From Stercorarius parasiticus (lineage: Eukaryota; Chordata; Aves; Charadriiformes; Stercorariidae), in assembly GCA_013396915.1 (NCBI GenBank), contig VWZL01000008.1, positions 118,869 to 182,868 of the forward strand: 64,000 nucleotides of DNA, written 5' to 3'. A program made the translations under genes and the position numbers. The notes beneath the pieces were generated by a model. That model had not been told where the DNA came from. It did no database searches and worked only from the letters and a program-made list of their open reading frames with translations. Within the stretch, counting starts at the first letter, position 1. Every line of letters starts with the position of its first letter. Shown here piece by piece: positions 12,465 through 23,100 of the stretch.

Positions 12465-12545
12465 ATCATAGAACCATAGTATCACCTTTCAGATCATCTA
12501 GTCCGACCACCAGCCTAACTCTGACAATAACTATCACTAAATTGC
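12465..12545 (-). mobile_element. Short CR1 3'-end relic, antisense
   Basis: About 80 bases match the complement of a CR1 3' tail: ATCATAGAACCATAG, then 'AGATCATCTAGTCCGACCACC' and 'CCTAACTCTGACA'. The same tail type (TTGGACTAGATGATCT... preceded by AGAGTTAGGTTGATGG) closes the CR1 copy at 26.4 kb, so the two belong to related subfamilies. It is too short to carry coding sequence. Confidence 0.82.
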
Positions 12546-13988
12546 AATATTGCCTTTACTGCTGGTTTATTAGCTTTTGCTGCATATGCATACCACTGAT
12601 TTAAACCTGCTAGATTTCAAGAGAAACATCATCAGGATGAGTTCCATCTTTCGTGAGAAAAGACGGATAACATAAGAACCCTGATATTGGAACCAACAGT
12701 AACATCAAAAAAAAGTATTGCTGATATATTTCCAACATCTAGGTCATTGATGCATGCAAAGAATTATAACATTGGATAACATAAAATAAATAGCATTAAA
12801 TAATACAAATAGTACATGAATGGCCGCCACTGTCTTAAAATTACATTCTCACAATAAAAAATAAGATGTTAATCTTGAACTTACAATGGGCTTTTGGGAG
12901 TCATTAAAATGGGTTTGCTATTCTGGCATTCTTGTGCATCAAGAATTATGAAGGCAGTTATACGTTTCATTACAATAAAGGATTTTTCAATCCAAGTTAT
13001 CTATAGATTTAAGTAATAAAAAAAAATTTACAAGATTAGTAGTATCTATTATTCAGTAATGTTTAAACAATAAAGAAGCGATTATCTAAGGGAGAGTGAA
13101 GGAAAGGATGGGGAAATAGGAAAAGAACACCAATTCTTAAGGATTTTGTACAGATGGTTAAAAAATATGATTGTCAGTATATTTTTAAGTAAAGAAAAAG
13201 CAGCAGATATTACTGGACAATAAGGAGTACACCTAGCTTTTAACTAGGCTTGTTAGCCACAGAAATCTAGAAAGGCGAAATATTGAAGTTAAAAAATAAA
13301 TATTCAAAAATCAGTAAAAAATAATCTTCATACAGAGGAAGCTCTATTATTTGGAATTCTTATTAAATGCAGGACATCTTAATTATAAGAATTACTGTTT
13401 ACAATTTTAAAGGCTGAGGAGTGTAAGTAACTGTAATTCAAATGGTAGCTTTCCTTTGCCTAGAGACCTTAATCAAAACAGAGTTGCTTCCTATGACATA
13501 TACAGGATCTCAAACACAAGCTACAATCTTAATAAAAGCATGTGCTATGACCCATGTTATATATAGATGAGATAGGATCTCATAACAGGCTAATGGTATT
13601 AATATTAATGCAGAAAATGATGTGTAGGTTTGTGGGTTCTTGTTCTCAAATGAAATGTCTCTTTCTGTCATTGTAAGTCTTTTCTGGAAAAATTTTCTTT
13701 GAAGTCTGATTTAATATTACTCCCATTTCTTAAGAGAAATGTAAAGATGATGGAGAAAACAATTGATAATTTTGATGTAAATGCTTCTGCATGAGTTCTA
13801 TAAATAAGCCTGTCATGAATGGGTGTATTTCAGTCAAAACCACTTCGTGTTGCTTTTCAACATACACCTAGCCATCACAGGCTACACCTCACCTTTCTAT
13901 ATCTGGTCCCTATGGGGAAAGAACCTCACATGCAGGGTCAGCTAGTGGAGATTAAGCTGCTTCAGGCAAGTCTCATCTATTACAGAAG
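12546..13988. other. AT-rich DNA, nothing recognised
   Basis: There is no gene, repeat family or notable structure that I can support in this stretch. Confidence 0.55.
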
Positions 13989-15360
13989 TCATTTCCACAA
14001 TGTGTAGCATTCGGAAGCATAATCTTTATGCCAGTATAGCCACGGAGTCAGCTTGAAGGGACTCTGAGCACTGCCTTTGTTCGCAGCAATGCGAATTAAC
14101 TGCTCTGAATGCAGCCATAGTAAGTTGAACCTCAAGCCACAAGGATGCCGCCATTGAGTTATTAACACCCACAGGGTCTTCCTGGAATGTGCATTTGGCT
14201 GGCAAATGCAGCATTGCACATCTTGTGTGAGGACATTGCTGGACTGTACAGTGCAGCAATGTTGCATCAGAACTGGATCTCCACCTTTTCCTATGTCTTG
14301 CCTGATATAGCCACTGCCATTGCACCTACATCCAAAGAAAGCAGCATAATGTGAGAAAGCACCTGTATCAATCTGGCTCTAGGCTATTTCCATCATACCT
14401 TTCATAAACATTGGAGCAGCACTTCACTAAGGCACCTGTCCTTACCCTGACAGCAGTCAAAAAGTTATATCCTCTCCTCTCCCACTCTACACAGATAACC
14501 TCTGCTTATGGCAACAAAGCCCATCACACAAAAGGTGTACATGTTGATACAGTCACATTCATCTACATGAGTCTAGGCACCTGTAGGGCAAGACATGTAT
14601 GAATTTTCCCTGGAATTTTGTTGCTACTAATATTAGGTCCGTCCCTCACACTTAGACCTGATTCCTTACTTCACTCCATTGATTTCCCACACAGGGATCA
14701 GTCTCAGGTATCCCTACAAAGACTGACCCTGCAGACTGTTACAGGTGTCTCAACTGGCACAATGTGAAGGTATTCTTTGCCTTTATGTGCATAATCTCTG
14801 TGTCTGGTCCATGAGACCATCAGAATGAATGCTGATTTAGCTATGGCTATTCCAACTATTGCTCTCCCTTCATAACTGTATGGAGAGGAAAAATTAATGA
14901 GGGAGGCATCCTGGTCATTGATGTTGTCTAAAGACACACAATCAGAATATAAGATAACATCCTCAGAGACACCTGAACCCCACAGACACAGATCGTGGTA
15001 CTTCTTGAAGAAGGTTAGTTTACCATAATTTCTTTTAACCACTGACCCTCAAGGACATCATGCAGAGGAACTCTGAAGAGTGGCCTACCAAATAGGCAAA
15101 TAGTGTCCCCCAAAACAGTGTAGAAGAGATTGCACTGAGCTCATGCCTCACAATGTAAGAATCATTGCAAAAAGTCCCTGCTGATCTTGCACAAAAGGCA
15201 GGAGAAAGTAGAAGTGGACAAGAAAAGGAAGGACAGGAAGAGACTGAATTTTGTGAAAAAGTCACGAGAAAGGCAACTGCTTCCTTGCTGCCTTTAGAGC
15301 CTGCTCAGAGAGGACCAAGCATGTCAGAAGTTACCCAAGGGTGGAGGGAGCCTTAGAGAG
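13989..15360. other. GC-richer block with overlapping minus-strand open frames, unrecognised
   Basis: The base composition changes here to fewer A/T runs and many CAG/CTG and TGC words. Open frames overlap on the minus strand: 92 codons at 13989-14267, 99 at 14026-14325, 112 at 14704-15042 and 76 at 15035-15265. The first two are in different frames over the same DNA and the last two overlap by a few bases in different frames. The predicted products are Cys- and Trp-containing but match no family I know. This is what a decayed coding sequence (a processed pseudogene or old transposon ORF) with frameshifts would look like, and also what stop-poor DNA would look like by chance. I cannot decide between them. 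Confidence 0.3.
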
Positions 15361-16850
15361 GAACAATCTCTGCTATACATCTTGTGTAGAGCCCTCACTT
15401 CCCCTCTCTGAATCCTTTGGTCCTGAGTTTCAGAGGAACTGAGGGGTTCCCAACTCGTTCCATATCTGGATTGTGAACACATAAATCTTCCTTCTACAGT
15501 TTTCTAGCTATGCATTTATTTTACCAAGACTGGAGTAAGCTGCCTACAGAGCATGGACAATGTGAGAGCACTATTAGAGAATATGGGATGATTTCACACC
15601 TGTGGCTTTTATGAAAGAAATGGAAGTCTGCTGCTTTGTGGATTCCACATGACTGGGGCTGAGAGAATGGCCTGGAATGAATAAAAATGAGAGAGATCAG
15701 GAAGATTTTATGATTGCTACTTCACCTGAGCAAGACCGATGTAGGTCCAATAACTTCCATTTTTGCCATGAGAGTTTGTGAATTCTGAGAAAATATGCAA
15801 GTTAAAGGGCTTGTCTGGCTGGGGTGGAAGGCGCCCTTTTTTTAGTGGAAGAGTGTTGGAATGACTTTAAGAACATGTGAAGCCCCATACAGACCCACTA
15901 GCAATCAGAAGACTCACTTCCCAGGCTGCTGCAAACAGCCATGTATTGCACTCTGTCAGGCACTGCCTACATGGTTCTGCCCAGCATGGTGGCAGCATTG
16001 AAATGCATGATGGCCACAGCTACCTCCCCAGCTGCACCTGCAGCTGCATGTACATGCTGCTGCCATGGTGCATGTTCCCAGTCAGTGTCTAAAACTGCTC
16101 ATGGTCACATGACATATGTCTCCTTCTCTGTCTAAGGATATGGATTTTTGACACTTCAAAGAGATAGCTTCTATATTTAGCTTGAGTGCTTCATGATATG
16201 CCAAAAAAAACAGATAACAGAAACTAATAATAATTTTTAGATTAAAGATCTCATGAAGTTATGTGTTTCAGTAGCCAAAGTCCTTCAATTTTCTATTGCT
16301 TAAGAATATAGCTTTAAAAATTTGACTAGCAGAAGAAATATGTCATGCCAGATTAATCATAAACATGTTGGAAAAAAAGGCATCCAGGGACTTTTCACTC
16401 TCCTTGGAAATGAGTTTGCAGTCTGTACTAGACTTTTACCAAACACCTAGGTTTGAGCTCAGTTGCAATGCTATAAGCCAGTTACACATCTTTCAATTAC
16501 ACTTTTTATAAAATCATGTGACATCATTATTTCACTGTCAATTACTTGGCATGACACATCAATATAAGAATGATTTGTCAACAGAGAAGAAACTTAGAAT
16601 CAGTCACTTTAATGGAAGGCAGAACATCTCACATTTTTTCCTAGAAATGTTGATTTTATCCCAAATGGATTTCTGAAAATTGACCTTGGATTGATTGGAC
16701 ATGAAATCAGTCTCAATTAAAAGATTATTATTACATTGTGTTACTTGTTAAATCAGCCTATTACTATTTTTTTCCTTTTTCCTTGTGAGCCTTTTTTTCT
16801 TCCTTCTGCTTTTTTTGCGAAGAGGAAGGAAGTGACAATTATTTTTTGAA
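15361..16850. other. Mixed-composition DNA without a recognisable gene
   Basis: A second GC-richer patch lies at 15925-16090, with many TGC/CAT words and two overlapping plus-strand open frames (71 and 64 codons). The rest returns to AT-rich. I find no domain, splice arrangement or repeat family. Confidence 0.45.
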
Positions 16851-17215
16851 TTGCTGAGAGCTATTTCCTTGTTACCTGAAGATTTCAGCAGTGGTGCCTA
16901 CTTGTAAGGGCAGCACTCATCATCTATTGGCAGGCAGTGTCAGCCGAGAAGCCACTCATCATTACACAAGATATTCAGCCTTTTTAAGCTAAAACTTTTT
17001 TTGGCTTTTTCCCTGGAATAGGTAGCGTTAGAGCAGAAGAGCAGAGAGAGGGAATATCAGCACCACAGCTCCGAGGACAGCTCTGAGAATCGGCCCTCGT
17101 CGAAGTTGCCAGCCCGGGGAGAGCAGGGCAGTGCATCCTTCCTCTTTTCCCAAAAATAATAGCAACGGTATGAATGAACATCAGAAATTCGGAGGACATT
17201 AGTGCACACATACAA
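16851..17215. promoter_or_regulatory. CpG-containing patch, possible regulatory element
   Basis: Between about 16940 and 17170 there are eight or so CpG dinucleotides, among them a CTCGTCGA stretch and a CCCGGGG stretch. The DNA on both sides has almost none. The patch also holds an expanded-spacing RE1-like site (17056-17084) and a repeated ACTCATCAT word at about 16915 and 16953. It is too small for a classical CpG island. It may be a conserved enhancer or silencer, or an unannotated first exon. Confidence 0.3.
17056..17084 (+). promoter_or_regulatory. Expanded-spacing RE1 (REST/NRSF)-like site
   Basis: The left half-site ATCAGCACC differs from the RE1 left half TTCAGCACC at one base. The right half GGACAGCTCT keeps the GGACAGC core. 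Canonical RE1 has about two bases between halves. Here there are ten, giving a half-site distance of about 19, within the 16-19 range reported for non-canonical RE1s. REST silences neuronal genes outside neurons. Binding is inferred only. Confidence 0.35.
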
Positions 17216-18134
17216 AAAGAAAAAAAAAAAAAGGAGCTGTCAAAACAAAACCAGGCTTCTTTTATGCCTTTTTAGCTCATCTGCCAAATCAAAATGGGCC
17301 CTGACATCTACTGCTTTAAATACCTTTCTGTCATTGTCTGACAACAAAAGCAGGCGATCTCTGTAATGATGTTATTACAGTCAATTAATTTTCTGTTTCT
17401 GACAGAAAAATCTATTGTTTGTATTCAGTAGCAAATGTTCTAATATTCCAAATATGTCTAAAATTTAGATATTTGAAAGAAGATCAGTATTTACATTACT
17501 TTTTAAAGCTTTGTGAATAGTAATGGTCATAAAATAAGTAACCGTATTTTCATCTGTTCATTTTGTGACATAACACAAAGGCCATACAAATATAAAGACC
17601 ATATTTTGCAATTATTTCCCTTGATTTTAAAACAAGTTTTTCCTACCTTAAAGAGTGGATCTGATACTGCCCTGAAGTCTACTGCTGCATAAGTTCACAA
17701 TATTTAGCCCAGAGATAACTGGGTGACTTAGACAATGTAGGAACTTTGTTATGCATTTATTGCTATCTATCTATGGATAGCAATGTGCTATAACTCTACA
17801 CCCACAGTAGAGTCCCATTTTTATGCTGAATGGGTTAATCTCTTGTTTGTGAGAAAACAAAACATTGCTTTCTACAAAATGAGACATTTGGAATTGGACT
17901 CTCATAACAATTTGAAACATACAATAAAAACTGGAATGCCTACTCTTTAAAAACAGGAGTAAAAGGGCTTGGAGAAAATAGGCTACTAAGATTCCAGGTA
18001 TTTTAGAAAGGTTTTACTGCAGCTGAACATAAGATGTAGAGACAAGATGGATTCCAGGCATCATGCTGGGTCAGTTCTCTTAATGAAGTGACCCCCATCT
18101 TAAAATTAACTCGATAAGGAATTTTATAAGGTGT
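17216..18134. other. AT-rich DNA with a compact hairpin cluster
   Basis: No gene is seen. An A-rich run lies at about 17219-17232. Two adjacent stem-loops occur at 17748-17813. Confidence 0.5.
17748..17813. repeat. Two adjacent imperfect inverted repeats
   Basis: The first structure has outer arms GTTATGCA and TGC(T)ATAAC with one bulged T. Its inner arms, ATTGCTATC and GATAGCAAT, form nine perfect pairs (17759-17767 and 17776-17784) around an eight-base loop. The second has arms ACTCTA and TAGAGT (17793-17798 and 17808-17813) around nine bases. Seventeen pairs in 47 bases is more than I expect by chance. The structure is short for a microRNA precursor. Confidence 0.45.
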
Positions 18135-18749
18135 TGTTCTGGTTTTGGCTGGGATAGAGTTAATTTTCTTCTTAGTAGACAGTATGAGCTATGCCTTGGA
18201 TTTGTCACCAAAACAATGTTGATAACACAGGAATCTTCTAGTTATTACTGAGCAGTGCTTACACAAGGTCAAGGTCTTTTCTGCTTCTCATTCTGCCCCA
18301 CAAGTGAGTAGGCTGCTGGGAATGCACAAGGAGCTGGGAGGGTACACAGCTGGAACAGAAGACCCCAATTGACAAAAGGGATATCTCATACCATATGATG
18401 ACATGCTCAGCAATAAAACTAGCAGGTGAGGGAACTTACCTGGGGCTGCCATTGTTCAGAGTCTGGTTGGGCATCAGTCAGTTGGTGGTGAGCAGCTGGG
18501 AGGTTTTGCATTACTTGTTTTTTCTTGGTTTTGTTTATTTTCTGCTTTATAATTTTTTGTAGCTCTTGGTTTTGTGGGGTTTCTTTCGTTTGTTTGTTTG
18601 GGTTTTTTTAAATTATTAAACTGTCTTTATCTCAACCCATGAGTTTTCACACTTTAAACCCTTCTGATTCTCTCCCCCATCCCCCTAGGGGAGAGAGTGA
18701 GTGAGTGGCTGTGAGGTGCTTAGCTGCCTACTAGGGCTAAACCATGACA
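18135..18749 (+). mobile_element. Full-length solo LTR of an avian ERVL-like retrovirus
   Basis: The element opens with TGTTCTGGTTTTGGCTGGG followed by ATAGAGTTAATTTTC and closes with GGGCTAAACCATGACA, so it has TG...CA ends and is 615 bases long. Internal landmarks match the avian LTR group I know: the 'GATATCTCATACCATATGATG' U3 core, a degenerate TATA region before 'AGCAATAAAACT', a T/G-rich U-region, ATTAAA at 18615-18620 as a likely polyadenylation signal, and 'CTTTATCTCAACCCATGAG' near the 3' end. The start and end resemble those of the LTR at 4857-5292, so the two belong to related families. There is no internal retroviral sequence. Five-base flanks (GGTGT and GCTGC) agree at only three positions, so the duplication has decayed or the edge is slightly misplaced. 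Confidence 0.88.
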
Positions 18750-19539
18750 GCTGCATTGTACTGAACAATAGATGTTTGCTTTCATTGAAAATGTTATCAC
18801 CGTCGCCATATTTTCCTTGAACAGTAAAGGAAATTTCAGACAATATATTCAAGGCTGACTTCTTTCCAGGAATTCCTTAGAGAAGTTAAGATAAATTTGG
18901 AGAAGTTATGCAGACACGGAGGCATACTTCAGTCCAAAGATTCAGGCCTTCAGGAGAAGTAGTTCTCCTATTAAAAAAAAATTAAAAAAAAAAACAAAAA
19001 CACTAAGAAATCTAATATTAAAAATATTGAAATGTTTCATAGCAATGATATTTAATAAAAAAATGAAGTTTCCAGGCCCACACAGACTTTCTTGACTTAG
19101 TTCTCTCCTCAGCTGAGCTATTCTTAAGCCATCTACCTTTGACTAAAGTCATAATACTCAGGCTTTCCTGGAACAAAAGCTTCTAAAAACCATTCATCAC
19201 TTGGTGATATTTCTGTATAATGCAATTATCTAAGACAAATTTTTAGTATAAAATTTTATTGCAATCCACAGCTCAGAAATCTTCTGCATTCCCAGCTACA
19301 TTCTCCTTGCAAAGAAACATTGACCAAATTTATTTTTTTTAACATGTGACGTCTTTTTCTCAGTTTCAACGTTTAAAACTACTTACTCTTCCCAATTATT
19401 CTGAGCAAAGCTTATAGCAATGTTTCGTAATTTCTCCTGTAAATTTAAGCGAAAAGCATACAGTGACAAGAACTTTGGAATTTAAGCCATAAAGGAAAAA
19501 TAAGGTTCAAATTCAGATTTGCCCTATGGTTATAATGGC
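18750..19539. other. AT-rich DNA, nothing recognised
   Basis: There is no gene or structured element. An A-rich run (18973-18998) interrupts otherwise unique-looking DNA. Confidence 0.55.
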
Positions 19540-20130
19540 GGTGTAATCATGTCTCAGGGCAGGGCCTGTGTACGCACCCAATGCACTAAGTCATTATTTC
19601 TCTGGTCCAGGAACTCCCCAGATGGACTTTGCATAGAGACTACATAAATATAATGCACTGGCTTGAGATAAGAAACCCACTTGAGATAAGGTGATCGACT
19701 TGCCTCCTTCACAACAAACTATTTCCCCAGACAGCTTCTGCTGTACATAAACCAATTTGTATGTTTAAATATACATATTAATATCCTGGGTGGACACTTG
19801 TAGTGTCACAGGGAACCTCAGGTGGTTCAGAATTGTGAAATTGACCAAATTGTGCATAATTGTAAGCACAAACTGTTATTGCAGATGCAGAAATCATAGA
19901 ATAAGATAGCCTTTTGCGCCTAGATGAGATAATTAGGAGATATTTTGTATTTAGATTAAGACAATTGACAGTTAGGGATTACATGCGTTGCTGGAGTGGT
20001 TAGATAGGACAATGGGCAGCTGGAGTACAATAACAAAGTAGAAAAGTGATTCAGGGAGTCTATCCTGATTCAGTTGAAGATGCTGAATGAAGGACCCTTG
20101 CAACAGAGATTTCTATTATTATCCAGACAG
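19540..20130. repeat. Possible old interspersed repeat or LTR, unclassified
   Basis: This stretch differs in word use from its flanks. It contains an 11-base direct repeat CTTGAGATAAG at about 19662 and 19680, a TATA-like ACATAAATATAATG near 19642, and a TTTTGCGCCTAGATGAGATAA stretch with an isolated CpG. I have the impression of a retroviral LTR-like unit but cannot name a family or define its ends. It may equally be unique DNA. Confidence 0.2.
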
Positions 20131-23100
20131 CAACCAGCCATTCTTTTTGAGAAATTTGATTCCCTGTGTGAACATTGTCTTATGCAAAGATCAAAAAATA
20201 TTAGAGGGGTTCTTAACACTCTGTCTGTGTCTATGCAGCAGTATAGAGTTTAATTAGGAAGAGGTGAACTTAAATTTCATTCTGTTCCTTTGAAAAAAGT
20301 GATTGGACAAAAATATTGGGAGAACACCATGAATAATTGAAAAAGACGACTGAAAAGCAAACAACTCTACCTTGAAGGGACAGCCTGATACTTAATTTTT
20401 TTCTCTAGAAAGCAGCCTCTATGATTAAATACATTTTCTGATCGTAAGAAGCCTTCACAATTTGTTATCTTTATTTTATTTTCTTTTGAAAACTCCTTAA
20501 TAATACAAATGTGGTAAAGTTAAATCCTTTTCTAATAGCTGATATTATGATAAATGTATGTTTTAGAAAATGTTATAGCAACTTCCTTCATATTCCCTTA
20601 TTAATACACAGGTGACTTCAGTTAATCAATCAAAACATTGCTACATGCAGTATTCTAGATGTAGGGCAAGTGAAAAGAGAGGTCTATCATTTTGTTGACC
20701 TTCTCAGCAGCTGGATAAGCTTTCATCAGCTTTCTTATTAGTAACATCTGACTGATTGACCAGGTTAACCCAAATAGAGGAGCAAAAGGAAAACAGGTCA
20801 TTTACATATTATATTAATGACATTCATAAACCACCATTTGGTGTTCCTATGGGAAGTATCATAAAACAATCTGATTGTTTCTGTATTCACTAGTTGTTGC
20901 AAAGAAAACAGCTGTAATTATCTCTAATATTTAAGGGATATAGTTTATTTATACTTTTCTATGAGTACAAATCATAACTACCTAAGAAAAAAATAAGCCT
21001 CTGGATGACCTGTGAAGGAAAATAAACTAATTGATGAAGAAAGTGGGTTCAAACAATATTCTACCTCACCTAAAAATTTAGGTTAAAATACCCCTGTTGC
21101 ATAAATCTCCAAAGATCAATGTGTCCTAGCTATGTCAAAGGCAATAAAAACTGGTAATTTGTTTTAAGATCACAAACTCATAAAAACAGAGGGCCAGAGG
21201 GAGCTCAGGAAGCTCCCTCTGCTTATACAATCATTGTATAGCCAAATGCTAAAATGCAGATTATAAAGTTTTTTTATATATTATTATTGCAACATTGGAC
21301 ATAATTTCACAGTCTTGGGACCAGAAGATTGAGAGACTCAGTTCTGTCCCTGTTTTTTTTTCCTCTGTAAGGAAACAAGCTGTAGCAAAATCTGCATTAG
21401 TATACTTCGTCACCACTCATTTACTAGTTCAGTGCTGCTGCCCAGTGTAAGAAAAAGGTAAGGAAACAAAAAAAAGTATTTTTCTGCCCTATTTCTTTCT
21501 TTCTCAAAAGGGCGTGTAAACAGGTCACAGGTATCTTGTTTCCTTGCAAATCCTCCTTTAACTGTTATCAGTGCTGTTATTGGGAAATGAAAAGGAATGT
21601 ATGGGTTTTCTCTCTCTGTAAAGTCAACATTCAGACCGGCGCTAACTTCAGGATGCTTCCCAGTGCAAATTTAACAATATCCACGTTTTGTATATTACAT
21701 TACCGATTCAAGTACTTCTGCTGACTGTCTTAGGAGAAAAAAGGTTAAAATACCCTTCAAGAATAATTCAGTTCTACTTATGGTCAGGAAAGTGATGCTT
21801 TACAGTATACCTAAAACCAAGCAGGAAGTGCTAGAACATAAACAAATGAATATGTAATTTCAGATGGAATTACTCAACTGTGTGCAATCTAAAATTAATT
21901 CTTACACTTAATGGCTTTTTAAGATATTCAGTCAGACATGTTGCCATGGACCAGAGAGCACCACCAGGGCTGACTGTCCCTATCCAGTAATCCTAGAGCC
22001 TCCCCAACACCCATCTCTATATATATGTCTATACATATGATTGGCACATTCACTGTATAGCCATGAAATGTAACTGCATCTGGAACCTTACTACTGGTTG
22101 GAACTGAGTCATCTTTTCTCATTTTGGACCTTGCAAAACACATTATAGATCTCTCCCTTGAAGGAAATTTATTTGCGAACGCTATCATTACTACATTCCG
22201 TAGGTGCGTTGCATTTACCACTAAACCATGTCCTGCCCGAAAAAATCCTCTGCATATACATAGATATAAATTCTGTGTTTGTTAAATTGTGCTGAACTCA
22301 ATTGCAGTCTGTAACACAGCATGCTTGGGAGTCAGTTCTAATATATTATTGTCCTCCACATGTATGCTGCTTTCCTACATGAAAATGATGGGAAATGAGG
22401 AGCAGATATCTCTCTGTTTCCTGACTATGACAGCACCACATGTTACAGTTTTTTCTTTTTTTTTTTTTGATGAAGCTTGGAGCTTTGCTGAAATTTTTCA
22501 CCGCAAGTGTATGAAAAAACAAGATATGTACATAACAAGGAAGTGAAGTTAGACCTAAACTAGGCACACACACAAAAAGATATAAACTAACAATCCAAGA
22601 TTAAGCAGCAGATTAATGTGTTAAATAGGCAGATCCCAGATTAATGCACTGAATGGGACATAGAGACACTAATAGTTAATTGTTGTATATTCAGTACATG
22701 TCATATATTGTGCTGCCTTTTTCCAAATACTAATATTTCCAAATCCTCATTGAAGGATGTGCTAGCAAAACCTGCTTTCTATGTCCTTCCACTGTTTAAT
22801 ACATGGTCCTCAAGTTTTACAGACACTGTCACGGAAAACACAAGTACATAAATACAAAGAAATTTGACTAGATCGCTGAGGACATGAGCTTTTACATTTA
22901 CTGTTTATATAACTTTGAACTGATTACGTGGCAGCTGAACTTGTCATTTGTAAGTGCCATACTAATGTTTGACAGCTACACTTTTACCAGTCTATCGGAT
23001 TTTGATTATCAAAGGAGCTGTCTTCCTAAATATAAATGAAATGCTTACTGGAGACATTTATACTAAGGCTGCTTCAAATCTAAGAACTCGTTCTTAACGT

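Noticed and set aside
16294..16308. Fifteen bases, TATTGCTTAAGAATA, identical to positions 2-16 of miR-137
   Set aside because: The flanks lack the rest of the mature sequence (CGCGTAG) and the known hairpin partner arm, so this is not the miR-137 gene. The match is most likely chance.
16935..16975. AGGCAGTGT word resembling the miR-34b/c seed region
   Set aside because: Only nine bases match, the remainder diverges, and no complementary arm (ACACTGCC) is present nearby.
22190..22245. CCACTAAACCATGTCC phrase resembling a CR1 3' region
   Set aside because: The match is short and the neighbouring sequence does not follow any CR1 tail.
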